Shown here piece after piece: positions 10,157-22,150 of a stretch of 64,000 nt of DNA (within the stretch, counting starts at the first letter, position 1; each line of letters opens with the position of its first letter). Origin of the DNA: Synaphobranchus kaupii (Eukaryota > Chordata > Actinopteri > Anguilliformes > Synaphobranchidae); contig CM056380.1 in the NCBI GenBank assembly GCA_029718625.1, positions 39,621,608 through 39,685,607 of the forward strand. Direction: 5' to 3'. The notes under the pieces are model-generated. The model was not told the origin of the DNA. It was given only the letters and a program-made list of their open reading frames with translations, and made no database searches. The position numbers and the translations under genes were made by a program.

Positions 10157-12145
10157 TTTGCCAAATAAAGTGATGTATAATTCATAACTTTTGCTGTAAA
10201 AAGTCAAGTTGAAGGCTTGTTATAGATAAACCTGTTATTCTGCTGGCTTATGGGGTTCTGGTAAATCTAATTTTGAAGTACAGTGCCATTTTAAATGTAA
10301 AGCAGATTGGTTGGATAACATTAGGGTAAGTAATCCTTTTCGGAGAGGTATTTGGGCACTTTTGGGCACGCTTTGTAAGAGAATACCCTCATACACATAA
10401 ACACAAAACATGTGTAGGTTAATTTTCTTCACATTCTGTATTACAAAAAATGTTTTAAAAGAAAAATAAAGTTTTCTGATGATTGACATGCCTAGACAGA
10501 AAGATATGCACATGTTTTATATTTGGCGAGGTTTGGAAAGGTTTTGGGACACCTGGGCCCTGTTTTGGTAAAAATACCAATGCATAAGGAAAGCCTGTAG
10601 AGAAAGGGGTGATGAATAAATAAATGCAGATAAAAATGAGTAATACTTTTACCTAGAAAATAGCGTACATATAGCATTTTTACAAACGTATCCAGACATG
10701 TTTGTGGGTCAGATGGTGGCAAATAAGTAATAGTATCAATTTTCTTAACATAATAGTATTTATGATATTTGCAAACAGAATTTTGTGAACACAACAATAT
10801 CTATGCTCTGTAGGACCACACCGGTTTTGATAGAAATCCAAATAAATAAATCAATAAATGCATAATAATTATTATAATAATAATAATAATAATATTGTTA
10901 GTTGTAACTTGGCCACATTTTGATATCAAGACTTTTAAAGGCAGGCCTAGTTTTCGCAAGTTGGAATTAAGAACTTATAGACAGCGCTATGTAGACTATG
11001 CGTGAGTAACTTGGCTTTTTTTACGTCGTAGACGTTTTTGATCTGATATCACTTATTTTTTATAGCTAACTAATGATTAATAATGCATGAAGATAAACAC
11101 GGAGAGAGACATGCATTCCAAAGAAATGTATGCAGACGTTCGCTTAACCATAACGCCCAATATTACAGACAGCACCCAATTACATTAAAAGAGTTTGTAG
11201 ATGAGCAGTATTTAATGTGTAATGAAATACAATAAACAGCACCACCTGAGCTATGGATCATAAAGAAGCATGTAAATTAATGAACCAAGTGTATATGGAG
11301 ACATGCATGCACAATGGGCTAGATGCAAACACATTATAGCTGAAAGACATACAGCCTAAATAGCTAGTACAGCCTAAATAGTTTGCATCAGTAAAATATG
11401 GAAATACAGTTTTAAAATAGGGCTGTTAGTATTCTATGAAATACATTTAACGTTAGGTTATTCAACACTGGATTGCCGGATGTGTAACTCCAACCTTCCA
11501 TGTGTGGGCTAGGAGCTAGCGAGCGAGCTAGTGAGTTCATAAGCACAGCAGAGTTAGGCTATTCAACACTGGATTTCTGGATGCGTAACTCCAACCTTCC
11601 ATGTGTGGGCTACGAGCTAACGAGCGAGCTAGTGAGTTTCTGCACAGCAGAGTTTTTTTCCGGTAGTGTAGAACGTTACCTGCGGGAAATGTTTTGGTAC
11701 CGGACAGCTAGGTTTAGTTTAGTTTTCTGTAGTGCAATGAATGTACAGTCAAGCCGGAAAGTCTGCACACTCTTTCACCTTCTCCACATTTTATTACGTT
11801 ACAGATATATTCTACAATAGATTGAGTTCATTTATTGTCTCAAAATTCTACACAAAATAGCCCATAATGACAAAGTGAAAACAGGTTTTTAGACATTTGT
11901 GCTAATTTATTAAAAATCAAAATGTAAAATATCATATGTACACAAGTGTGCACACCCTTTGATATGACACCCAAAAGTGAGCTGAGGTGCATTTTGTTTC
12001 CACTGATACTGCTTGAGATGTTTCTACAACTTAATTGGAGTCCACCTGTGATAAATTCAATTAATTGGACATGATTGGGGATTGCCAACAGCTGCCTATA
12101 TAAGGTCCCACGGTTGACAGTGCATGTCAGAGCAAACTCCAAGCC

Positions 12146-13163
12146 ATGGGGTCAAAGGAATTATTTGCAGACCTCAGAAACAGGATTGTGTCAAGGCATA
12201 GATCTGGAAAAGGGTACGGAAAAATCTCTGCAGCTTTACAGGTCCCAAAGAGCACAGTGGCCACCATCATTCGTAAATGGAAGAAGTTTGGAACCACCAA
12301 GAATCTTGCTACACCTGGCCGCCCGGCCAAACTGAGCAATCGGGGAAGACGGGCCTTAGCCAGTGAGATGAGCAGGAACCCGAGGGTCACTCTGACAGAG
12401 CTCCAGCGTATCCTTGTGGAGATGGGAGAACCTTTCAGAAGATCAACCATCAGGCAGCACTCCACCAATCAGGCCTTTATGGTAGAGTGGCCAGACGGAA
12501 GCCCCTCCTTAGTAAAAGGCACATCACAGCCCGCTTGGAGTTTGCCAAAAGGCACCTAGAGGACTCTCAAACCATGAGAATCAAGATTCTCTGGTCTGAT
12601 GAAACCAAAATTTAACTTTTTGGCCTGAATACCAAGCGTCACGTCTGGAGGAAACCAGGCACCGCTCATCACCTGGCTAATACCATCCCTACAGTGAAGC
12701 ATGGCGGTGGCAGCATCATGATGTGGGGATGTTTTTCAGCAGCGGGAACGGGGCGACTAGTCCTGATAGAGGGAAAGATGAATGCAGCTAAGTACACCGA
12801 GATCCTTGAAGAAAACCTGCTCCAGAGCGCTCTGGACCTCAGACTGGGGCGAAGGTTTACCTTCCAACATGACAACGACCCGAAGCACACAGCCAAGAGA
12901 ACAAAGGAGTGGCTTCGGAGAAAGTCTGTGCATGTCCTTGAGTGGCCCAGCCAGAGCCCAGTCCTGAATCCAATTGAACATCTGTGGAAAGAGTTGAAAA
13001 TGGCTGTGTACTGACACTCCCCGTCCAACCTGACGGAGCTTGCAAGGATATGCCAAGAGGAATGGGCAAAAATGTCCATAAACAAGTGTGCCAAGCTCGT
13101 AGCTTCTTTCCCAAGATGCCTTGAAGCTGTAATCGCTGCCAAAGGTGCAGCAACCAAGTATTA
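12146..13163 (+). pseudogene. Tc1-like transposase, broken
   Basis: It starts MGSKELFADLRNRIVSRHRS. A paired-like helix-turn-helix (QVPKSTVATIIRKWKKFG) comes next, then a GRPAK-type hook, which bind the inverted repeats in intact relatives. The DDE catalytic core is visible as WSDETK (about 12590), [11 protein letters not shown] (about 12863) and NPIEHLW (about 12967), with spacing consistent with DD34E. It is inactive: a frameshift near 12455-12475, a TAA inside the SDETK block at about 12613, and a stop at 13012. The final residues KGAATKY end at the TAG at 13161, four bases before the LTR. The family normally has about 340 residues. Confidence 0.9.
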
Positions 13164-13166
13164 GGC

Positions 13167-13910
13167 TGTAGGATATCTAATATTTCCCCCCTTCTCTCTA
13201 TCTCTGTCACTCTCTCACTCTCACCCCCCAACGTCAAAGATAAGCCAGTCTTTGTCATAAATGACCCCTCTCCCCCCCCTCCCCCATACCTTAACCCAAT
13301 CAGGACAGGGATGGTCTTCCTGTGGAGGTATTTTATGAGTGTACCGCAGAAAAAGAAGTTAGTCAGTTTGGAATTTGTTGGTGAAGAAGTCATTCTTTTT
13401 GGTTCCTCGTGCATTTCCTTTTGTTCCTGTTCAGCTGGAGGGCAAATAATATTGGCAATTTTTGGCTTATCTCTCTTTTACTGGTATATCCAAATTAATG
13501 TCTGGTTTAATGTCTTCCATTTTGTAAATTATAAGTAGTCAGCCTACATTCCTTCGTGAATGTATGATTCCCAGTCATTATTCTAATTGAATGTTTTCAT
13601 TTAATAAAATTACTTAATCTCAAGACCTGATTTAGACTTTGTTTTGGCTTGTTGGTTGATCCACCAGGTTACTGTTCGACTTACCTATTAACGAATTTGG
13701 CGATTTAATTGATGATTGTAATTCTTAATAATAATTATTAAATTAAATCACGTAAAACTTATATTGAATGTAGGTTAAGTGAGGGGTTCTAGTACGCAAT
13801 ATCGCTTGTGTTCAGTATTCAGAGTGCTGAACGTTTTAACAAGGGCATTGACTGTTGGAACCGCTGGATTCAGAAAATACACATTTTACCTAGTCCTCAC
13901 TTACCCGACA
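13167..13910 (+). mobile_element. Solo LTR inside Tc1 copy A
   Basis: A 744-bp insert begins TGTAGGATATC and ends CTTACCCGACA, that is TG...CA. It is flanked by AGGC at 13163-13166 and 13911-13914. The empty site in copy B reads TATTAGGCTAAGG with one AGGC, so the boundaries and the 4-bp duplication are directly shown. The LTR holds AATAAA at about 13603. No internal retroviral-type coding region remains, as expected after LTR-LTR recombination. The superfamily is not certain; 4-5 bp duplications fit Ty3/Gypsy. Strand is inferred only from AATAAA. Confidence 0.85.
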
Positions 13911-14919
13911 AGGCTAAGGGTGTGGACAGATATGTAACCCCTAAATAACCTATTTTTGTCAGTAAAATAAAATTGCATATTTTCTAAAAACCTGTTTTCA
14001 CTTCGTCATTATTGGCTATTGTTTATAGATATTTGAGGCAAAAAATAAACTCAATCTATTGTAGTATAAGTCTGTGAGGTAATAAAATGTGGAGAAGGTG
14101 AAAGGAGTGTTCAGACTTTCCGGCTTGACTGTAGGCTATAATGCATGTTGATTCGCTTCCTAGTAGCCTAGCTTGTATCAGCTTCCTGACGAGAAGCAGG
14201 AAGTAACGTTGGCGAACAAGCTTAATTGGAGAACGCATATTTCCCAGGAATCTTAGCCAGAAAGAAAACAAGAGATACTACTAAGAAAGTACATACCAGA
14301 GATTATTCTTCTTCTACTTCTTATTATTATTATTATAATTAAAAGTGTTTGCAGTAAGCTACATTATCAGCAGAGTAGTGTAGACTAGAGCCACATTCGG
14401 AGGCTATCTATTTATTTATAAGTGACTAACCATGAATCAGATATGTTTGGGGAATTGGCGGTTTATAAATCCGATCGCTTAAAGGCTTGCAGCTTAAAAG
14501 AGGCTATCCTCAATTCTTAATGTAGGCTATTATCGTAAATTCTTAAGTTTCCAAGTAGTTCATTTTATGGTGACCTTGTGTTATGTGTGAAAATGATAAA
14601 GTGAACAGAGCTGAAGTGAAGAAATGAATGAATAAAGAAATGTTGGCCGAGGCAAGGGGTTTCCACAGTCAGTCAGTCAGTCATGACCGCAAGAGCAGAG
14701 CGTAACACCCTCCCCAAACCAGACAAAAGCGAGCGTCCGGTTTGGGGAGGGTGTGATATAGTGCAAGTGAAATACAAGTGAAACATTGAACATTTAATAT
14801 TGTAAACCTCTTTTGCCTTTGCAATAAAAATACGTTAATGTGTCAATGTGAAAATAATAACAGTCTAAGAAATGAAAAGTACTTAACAGTTGCACATTGT
14901 TTTTGTGGAAAATACACAT

Positions 14920-14996
14920 GTGCCTTGCTGGGCTCGAACCCACAATCCACTGTGTGAGAGACTGCAGTTTTAACCACTAAGCCACAGTAGCTTCTT
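14920..14996 (-). repeat. tRNA-like pol III promoter (tRNA-derived SINE or tRNA pseudogene)
   Basis: On the minus strand the sequence has an A-box-like TGGCTTAGTGGTTA and a B-box GGTTCGAGCCC at the spacing of a tRNA. The would-be acceptor stem (GCTACTG against CAGCAAG) pairs only partly, so it is not an intact tRNA gene. Anticodon identity was not assigned. Confidence 0.55.
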
Positions 14997-15429
14997 GGAA
15001 AGCATGAAGCCATTAGCTACATTAACATTAAAAAACATTAGTATGAAGCGTTTTTATTGGACGATAAGCCTGATGAGCAGGTATACGGACCATACCCTCA
15101 AATAATAATTCTCCCCATTGAATAACATCGCGACGGAGGCAGGCAGTTTGGCAGGAAAATGGGAAGAAGAAGAAGAAGCGGAAGAGGAAGGAGAAAAACG
15201 GCAAAATAACCCAAGTTTGGGGCTTTATTGTGTGGATGTGTGAAGTTGTATCTGAATGCTGTGTGGTTACATGAGGTCAGAACATACAGAAGTTAATGTT
15301 TTTAAGGGCTGAGAGTCTATGGTCATTGTGGTTACTTCTGTAGGAAACCCTGAAAAGTGCCAAACTCTCGTAACTTGGCGGATGGCATACCTGCCATCCC
15401 AATAGGCTATGGCGTAGACTATATACTTG

Positions 15430-16455
15430 TCACTTATGGCATGGCAAATGCTCATTGCAATTTACTGTGCGCTGATATGTGGTAGATTAATGTAAAAATT
15501 TTCCTTAGAGTCATTATGAATAGTAACATAAATTTTTTTTAAAAACAACAGAAAAATGCAATCCCGGGGCAAAAGTATACATACTGTAGAGTACAGGGAA
15601 ATTGATTGAATTGAAAATGATTAGGCTACATATTTAGGTGTATGTAACACTGTGATATCAATGTTTTATCTTAATCCATCAGAAGGAGCAAATGTATATA
15701 CAGTATGTAAAAATATGATACTGGGACACATAAACGTGACATAGACACCAAAAAAATTAATTGTTGCAAAAACCAATGCAAACACATTTATTTACAAGTT
15801 TGACCACTCTCTGACGCTATCAAAAAGAAAGAAGATAGTTCAATAACCGGAAATAGTCTTTTCAGGTCATATAAAATTTACCTTTACATTGACTAATAAT
15901 TTTATTATTGCAATTTCGCTCACAAGCAGAGATAAACCCAAAACATATGTTCAAAGACATCGTTTCAGAATATTAACACAACAATGATTCGCATCACATC
16001 TTAAAATACAGCGTACGAGTTAACATAACTTAACTCCATAAATTAATCACCACTGCCGATGTTTCCGTTTGAAAGTGTAACATATGCACGCATGGCCTAT
16101 AGTTCACATGGACTTATTATACGCATAGAAATTCAAGTAAATTAGGCATAATTAGCTCGTAATTGGCATGAAATGGGGATGTCAGTTTGTTTGGCATTTG
16201 CAACGTTTTAAGTAGAAGCAACATAGCTATGGATAGTTAGAACAGAACATGGCGTTTTAATGAGAAGAAAGCACGCGTTCTGGTTTCCGAATATTTTAGT
16301 TTCCTTTCATTTTGACCGCAACGTCCCTTATGCGCTTTCCACTATTTACTAACTAAGGAAGCGCAGCAGAAATACACAAAACTTGGTGCACAGCGCTAAA
16401 TGTAACATCGCATACAAAATTAGAGTGAAACATGATCAATCATTAAAATACTGTA
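15430..16455. other. No gene recognised
   Basis: AT-rich intronic sequence without coding frames or clear repeats that could be supported by eye. Confidence 0.5.
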
Positions 16456-17372
16456 CAGATCCTTTCCAAAAAATTAGAATATCATTGAAAAGTTTTTTTT
16501 TTCCATAATTCCATTCAAAAAGTGAAACTTTCATAGATTATAGATTCATTACACACAAAGTGAAATATTTCTAGCCTTTATTTGTTTAATTTTTCATAAT
16601 TTTGGCTTACAGCTCCAGAAAACCCCCAAAACAGTATTTCAAGAAATTAGAATAGTGTGTCGAAAATCAGCATTTACTTCAGTTATTTCAGAGAATGAGT
16701 GGAGTGGCTTGACTCGAGGAATCCGACAGTTGTAGCCCATGTCCCGGATACGTCTGTACGTGGTGGTTTCTGAAGCACTGACTCCAGCCTCAGTCCACTC
16801 CCTCTGCATCTCCGCCAAATTTTGGAATCGTCTTTGTTTGACAATCCGCTGAAGCCTACGGTCATCTCTTTTGCTTGTGCACCTTCTCCTGCCACATTTT
16901 TCCCTTCCACTAAAATTTCTATTGATATGCTTGGACAGCCAGCCTCCTTAGCGATGACCTTTTGTGGCTTACCCATCTTCTGGAGGGTGTCAATGATGGT
17001 CTTCTGGCCAATTGTCAAGTCTGCAGTCTTCCCCATACTGAACCAAACTAAGATAAACTTTGCAGGTGTTTTGAGTAAATTAGATGATAGTGTGACACTC
17101 AGTCTAAAACATTAATTCTCTGAAATAACTGAAGTAAATGCTGATTTTCGACACACTATTCTAATTCTTGAAATACTGTTTTGGGGGTTTTCTGGAGCTA
17201 TAAGCCAAAATTATGAAAAAAGAAACAAAAAAATTAAACATAGAAATAAAGGCTAGAAATATTTCACTTTGTGTGTAATGAATCTATAATCTATGAAAGT
17301 TTCACTTTTTGAATGGAATTATGGAAAAAAAACAACTTTTCCATGATATTCTAATTTTTTGGAAAGGATCTG
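16456..17372 (-). mobile_element. Internally deleted Tc1-type transposon with about 230-bp inverted repeats
   Basis: It starts CAGATCCTTTCCAAAAAATT at 16456 and ends with the complement at 17372, with TA on both sides. The inverted repeats are about 230 bp each, closely matched, and reach the block TCAGTTATTTCAGAGAAT on the left and its complement on the right. The 917-bp length is about half that of a full Tc1, so most of the transposase is missing. The remaining coding part is on the minus strand. Confidence 0.92.
16683..17036 (-). pseudogene. N-terminal fragment of a Tc1-type transposase
   Basis: It opens MGKTADLTIGQKTIIDTLQK, followed by MGKPQKVIAKEAGCP, a helix-turn-helix start typical of Tc1-like DNA-binding domains. 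Further along, a frame with DDSKIWRRC and other scrambled blocks shows a frameshift after about residue 40. The catalytic core is absent. A different Tc1 lineage from copies A-C and from the 39979 element, judged by both termini and protein. Confidence 0.75.
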
Positions 17373-17374
17373 TA

Positions 17375-18480
17375 TATCCCCCAAAATACATTTAAAATAC
17401 AAATAAAATCCTACCTTTCAATATGCGGACACGTTTATAACACGATGGCTGTGTAAATGCTTTGATTTGGATGATTTTGATAAACTGGTGCGAGGTAAAA
17501 CGTGAACAGCTTTGGTGCGTAACCACGTGAGGAAGCTTGGACACGCAAGGTTATCAGGCTCCTGTAGCGTCAGCAGCAATTGAAACAAAGCAATTATTAG
17601 TAGTTTCGTACCAGACAGTAATGCTCTTCTTTTTTTTTAGGTTGACCAATCCATCAGCCATGAAACACGTGGGTAAACTATTCATGCTTATGTACGTAAT
17701 GATTGGGACACGGAAAGAAAGTCAGCACTATATATTCCCCTTGTTTTAAAGTATCGTGGAGTGTATGAATTTGGGCACATATATTTTTTTACTTGGCTTA
17801 TGCATGACAGAAACAAACAAAGATCGATCCGATATATATTTATTTTTCATGATTGCCGACGGCATCTTGTGTACGTAACTCTCAGGGCATGAATTACGTA
17901 CATGAGCCTGATTAACTTTGCTCTCCCATATGAATACGAGCGACAACTTTCACTAAGCAAAGTGGGGTTTAGAAACGCATATCAAACGTCTTCAAAAATA
18001 TTTGGTTGAAAGAAATGTAGGCCATTAGGATAGGTATATATTTCCACATCAATTATGACAGTGTAAAAAATGTCACATTTTCGTGTCCTAAAATCGAAAA
18101 CAAAGTTTAAATTTACAACAGTTCAAGAACGTCTGGCCCATAAGTTTATGTTATGTATTACATGGCTATATGAAGTACCACATAGGCCTACAAGTAAAAC
18201 TTTCCCATAAAGTAAACACAAGACACTTTGGTAAACAAATGAAAATCACTTTAAAAAATCTCTCCAGTATCATATTTTTACATATATGCTTTATAATGGA
18301 CTAAACTAATTTTATTCATTTTATGACATGTTTTGCATATGGGTTTTGGACCCATAGATATCTACCCCCATATACTGATGAAAATATAGTAATCCCCACT
18401 TGAAAATGAGCCAAAACTGTTGATTTGTAGTTAAATTTATCATAATTTGTTTTATTTAGAGCAGTGCACAATTTAGCCAT
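17375..18480. other. No gene recognised
   Basis: AT-rich intronic sequence; nothing with coding or structural support was seen. Confidence 0.5.
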
Positions 18481-18574
18481 TTGGATAGATTTGGAGAATT
18501 TACCAAATTTGCCATCTGCGCCAAGGGGTTAATAAAAGGACTATTCAGTGAATCATTAGGACCTTCATTTTGCT

Positions 18575-18866
18575 TTAACAATTCACCATGTTCTGCCAAT
18601 GCTGTTTCTTTCCCTCTTTGCCCTTCTTCAGCAATATTATTATAACTATGTACTTTAACAAATGTAAAAAGCATTTCCGCTTTCCATCAGTTACAGCTAT
18701 CGTTTCACCATCACCTAAAATTGGATATCCATACTCTCTTTTGACTCCATTCATTCTTTTAATCATTCCCCATACCTTATCGATTGGTGTATCTCTTCCT
18801 CCTGAAATACAAAATTCTCTCCAGTATCCCTTTTTAGCATTTTTTGTCCGTGTCAAATCAACCTAA
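18575..18866 (-). pseudogene. LINE ORF2 segment between endonuclease and RT
   Basis: This frame (TRTKNAKKGYWREFCISGGR, then DKVWGMIKRMNG and LGDGETIAVTDG) aligns with the LINE at 3130-8151 around 5380-5510 (DVWRIVKKMRG, VDGDLVARSDG). A neighbouring frame continues with EHGELLKQNEG, corresponding to EEHRDLCDKKM of the other copy. The match ends near 18540. Confidence 0.75.
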
Positions 18867-18869
18867 CAT

Positions 18870-19325
18870 ACACCTATAGATAATACCTCTGTGATATGGG
18901 ATATGTGTACAGTATGGGCACAGGGTGACCTCGAAAATCACCAAAAACATGTGCGACTAAACAAAGTGGCTACTTTGGGTGCATATAACTTGAAAAGGGA
19001 AGGGGGTACAAGTAATCTGGTAATCCAAATTCGTGCAATACGGAACAAAGTAAGTTAGGATACCAAGTTTCAGCTCTATAGCTGTTACCAAGCCCAAGTT
19101 ATAAGCTTCCAAAGTCGGAATAAATCACATTCGCGCGTTTTCATGACTCGCGAGCACGAAAGACGGAGGTTTTGAGCAAATTTCAGGAGGCCATATCTCA
19201 GAAACGACTTGTATGACTTTTTGTGTGTGTTCATTTTTCACACAATGGATTATTATGATGGAGTGCCGTTATTTTGATCCATCAAAATCTGAGAGGGTCA
19301 TACAGGAACCTTTCAGAAAACTGGT
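18870..19325. other. Unexplained insert inside the minus-strand LINE
   Basis: About 450 bp with no similarity to the LINE separate two parts of ORF2 that are contiguous in the other copy. The insert includes TGAGCAAATTTCAGGAGGCC and GGCCATATCTCAGAAACGAC. No terminal repeats or target duplication were confirmed by eye, and no coding potential was recognised. Confidence 0.5.
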
Positions 19326-20324
19326 TGAATTGACACGGAATGACCCTGCATCCTTTTATATTCAATTAAGTTCAGGGAATTATGAGTTCTTTTCAAGACT
19401 TTAAAAGCCTTGTTGCAACTCTTCACTACTTCATCACATTTTTTACACATTTGTACTAGTTTTCTCTCGACCCTCCCTCCCTTCCTTGGAATGGATTGTT
19501 TGGCTGCCTCTAAAATGACTTCACAAATTGAATAATTTAAATCATCTCTATTTTGATTAATATCAACCTTTTGCATCCCATGCTCACTTATTTCTTTGAA
19601 TTTCTCTTTGTTCTTTTAAAAGACCAGTTATTTACTCTTTCTATATGATCTCCCTCTATTCTTATTCCCACTTTAGTTAATATAGGGTAATGGTCACTAC
19701 CTTTCTTATAACTATTCTTATAACCTTTCTATTAATTTCCTATGAACATCGCCCTGCCAAGAATTCAGAAACGAATGTAAGATCAATTACTGATTCTGTA
19801 CCCATCCTTATATTTACTCTTGTACCACTACCCTCATTTATACAGACTACATTTTTATTCTCCATTCATTCTTCAATTACTACTCCATTACTGTCATTAT
19901 TATCACCCCACAATGTACTATGAGCATTAAAATCTCCACAACAAATAACATTTCTCTCTAAATATACAGCTAGTTCTTCCATCAATTCTAATGTAAGTTT
20001 TTGACAAGGATTGTAAAAGTTAACTATTCGAACATTACCATCCTTTGTCCTGCCTTCCAGAGCTATACATTCCAAATCTTTCCCTTTTCCCAGTACTCTA
20101 AACTGTAATCCTTGTTTTACAAAAATTGCACAACCTCCCCCGTTACCATTTCTTCTATCTCTACGAACACTCTCATACCCTTTAATGACAAAATCTAACA
20201 CAGGTTTTAACCAGGTTTTTTGAATACATATAAAATCTGGTTTCAATATCATATCTTTAATAAAACCTTTGAATTATTGGCCATTTGCAATCAAACTTCT
20301 TGCGTTCCATTGAAGAATAAGCAT
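19325..20324 (-). pseudogene. LINE ORF2, endonuclease region
   Basis: ORF2 starts at ATG 20324-20322 (MLILQWNARSLIANGQ), then an in-frame stop, then the endonuclease blocks CIQKTWLKPVLDFVIKGYES, GGGCAIFVKQGLQFRV, VNFYNPCQKLTLELMEEL and CCGDFNAHSTLWG. A second open piece at 19313-19576 has SIPRKGGRVERKLVQMCKKC, matching AIPVRRGKGVRRAVPWW of the first LINE. The ATG is only two bases after the ORF1 stop. Confidence 0.8.
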
Positions 20325-20326
20325 TC

Positions 20327-21530
20327 CTACATAGGTCCTTTAGCATTTGTTTCCTGACTTTGAGCCGGATTCAATTCTTTTTGGATTTGCTCCCAAGAAA
20401 GACCCTTGACTTCTAAGAACTTTTCTGCTCCCTTAACAATTATTCGTATTTTCTCTGTTTTGTTTTTAGCTTGGTCTGAGCAATTAATCACATAGGCAAT
20501 GAACAAAATAAAATTTTCAGTACTTAGCCCTTTGTTTGGTTGGCTACTTTCCCCCATCACAAATCTAGAAGTTTGGTTCATTTTCTCTGATTCTTCTCTC
20601 CTTTCCCCTTGCACCTTCTTTACTGCCTCAGCATATGTTATGTTGTTTGCGATATTAACTTGCTGAATTTTCACTGCTCTCTTCCTAATATCACATCCAC
20701 CATATGCCACGCTATGAGCACCTCCACAGTTACAGCATTTGGCTTGCAGGTTATCTCCACATTCTTCATATTTATGATCCCCTCCACATTTAGCACATCT
20801 CTGTTTTCCCTTACAAACAGCGGCTATATGCCCATATTTCTGGCATTTGTAACATCGAAGAGGTGGTGGCACAAACGCCCTTACTTTAAAACTCATATAC
20901 CCTTTTACCCTTTCAGGTAAAAGCTGAAACTCCAAAAGTAGTGAGAAACTATCTACCTTCTCTCCATTTACTGTTCTAAGCAGTCTCCTAATCTTCCTCA
21001 CTTCTCCTCCTTGGATGTTCTTTTGAAGTTTTGCTAGATTCTTCTTTTATCGGTATGCCTGATATCATTCCCCAAGTTAATCTATCTTCGCCTAATACGT
21101 TCCTCTCAGTCACAGTTTTCCTACCGATATTTCCAATCTGCATCGCCATATTTTTCTGCTCTTCATTTTTACATTTTAAAGACAAACTCCCATCTCGAAG
21201 GATTTTAGCCATTTCGATATCTCCTACTTTCTTTTCCAACTCCCTGGTTAAAGCAATAGGACTCAGGCTCACACTTTCATCCTCCGGTCTGAATTTAAGT
21301 ATAATTTTAAACTCCTCTCCAACTAACTTCCTTTGAACAGATCGTGAACTTTCACCATCAGGGCTGTTTTCCTCCAGACTACGTTTGTTACCGCCACTAC
21401 CAGGGATCCTCGTCTGCTCTTCTCTCCTCACTTTGCCTCTACCCCGTCCTCTCCAACTAGAAACTCTGCTCCATTCCTCAAAATCCATGTCATCCTCCTC
21501 CTCTGAATTCCCTCCACTACTATCTGCCAT
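20327..21530 (-). pseudogene. LINE ORF1 with zinc knuckles, one frameshift
   Basis: It starts MADSSGGNSEEEDDMDFEEW at 21530, followed by a basic RG-rich stretch and a segment with LTRELEKKVGDIEMAKILRD that matches SKILAKDIGDIELARWLRDG of the other LINE. A frameshift lies near 20990-21001. The C-terminal half holds RCYKCQKYGHIAAVC, RCAKCGGDHKYEEC and KCCNCGGAHSVAYGGC. About 400 residues in all. This copy is better preserved than the one at 3226-4417. Confidence 0.85.
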
Positions 21531-21837
21531 TCCGATCCAGTCACAAACCAGCTTGTGTACAACCGCCAAAAAAAATAAATTATATTTAAATTTCACTCAG
21601 TTAATGAGAAAATTTTATTTGAAATCAGCTACAAAACTTCTCCCCAACCCTTCTTCTCTACCCTCCTTGCTTCGATACCACCATTCCGCCAGCTGCAAAC
21701 TCCATTTTTAATCTCCTTCAGTTTGTAAATGATGTGTGCATGTGTTGACAGGATTGACAGAGCGCAATTGACGAATGAAGTTTCTTGAATTCAACTGAAT
21801 TCCCTCCTTGTACCAAAGAGTGTAAAGGAACAAAGAG

Positions 21838-22150
21838 GGTATGGGTGCGTCCCAATATTTTTCACTCCCCACCTCCTTTCCTCCACTCCCCCACTACCAC
21901 TCTTGTCCTACCTGGAAGTATGCAAAATTGCCTGAACGTTTCGAGTACAAGTATTTGCATGTACAGTATACAATGTACCTGACATTGCGGTTTGCATCGA
22001 GACGTTAATTAATATGTTAATTAAGATGTAATCAGCAACATTAGATTAAAACACAAAGATCTGTTTTCGGGGCACAGAGGAGAGGAGGTGGTAGTGAAGG
22101 AAAGGAGGGTGCATTCTTAGAGTATTGGTGTGATTGGGATGCACCCCAAG
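21838..22150. mobile_element. Short inverted-repeat element (MITE)
   Basis: The left end GGGTGCGTCCCAAT is matched by ATTGGGATGCACCC at 22134-22147. Inside, CTCCTTTCCTCCACTCCC has a partner GGAAAGGAGGGTGCA. It is about 310 bp, with no coding frame. It lies just upstream of the 5' end of the minus-strand LINE. The superfamily was not assigned because no target duplication was clear. Confidence 0.65.

Larger units (their letters stand above)
11746..14131 (+). mobile_element. Tc1-like transposon copy A, interrupted by a solo LTR
   Basis: Terminal inverted repeats begin CAGTCAAGCCGGAAAGTCTG at 11746 and end with the complement at 14131. Both are flanked by TA, the Tc1/mariner target duplication. 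Without the 744-bp LTR and its 4-bp duplication the element would be about 1.64 kb, normal for an autonomous Tc1. The inner ends of the inverted repeats reach about 11940 and 13925. Two other copies of the same family are at 25499-26599 and 51579-53155. Confidence 0.95.
10490..15425 (+). repeat. Left arm of a large inverted duplication
   Basis: Blocks in this arm recur in reverse orientation and reverse order between about 24545 and 27990. Examples: CTGTAGGAAACCCTGAAAAG near 15340 against its complement near 24620; the stretch around 14140-14310 against 25330-25497; GTACCGGACAGCTAGGTTTA near 11697 against 26625-26660; the 10600-10800 AT-rich stretch against 27720-27930. Tc1 copies A and B sit at the same place in both arms, so the Tc1 insertion is older than the duplication. 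The arm is longer here because of a solo LTR in copy A. Confidence 0.8.
18540..21710 (-). mobile_element. I/Nimb-type LINE, 3'-truncated, minus strand
   Basis: This is the same LINE type as 3130-8151 but a different, AT-richer lineage. It keeps the 5' UTR (to about 21710), ORF1 and the endonuclease part of ORF2, and stops near 18540, before the RT catalytic core. Loss of the 3' half is the opposite of the usual 5' truncation. Between about 18870 and 19325 a stretch of about 450 bp with no LINE similarity interrupts it. Frameshifts and a stop in ORF2 make it inactive. Confidence 0.85.

Noticed and set aside
14920..14996. Functional tRNA gene.
   Set aside because: A and B boxes are present but the acceptor stem pairs poorly; better described as a tRNA-derived repeat.
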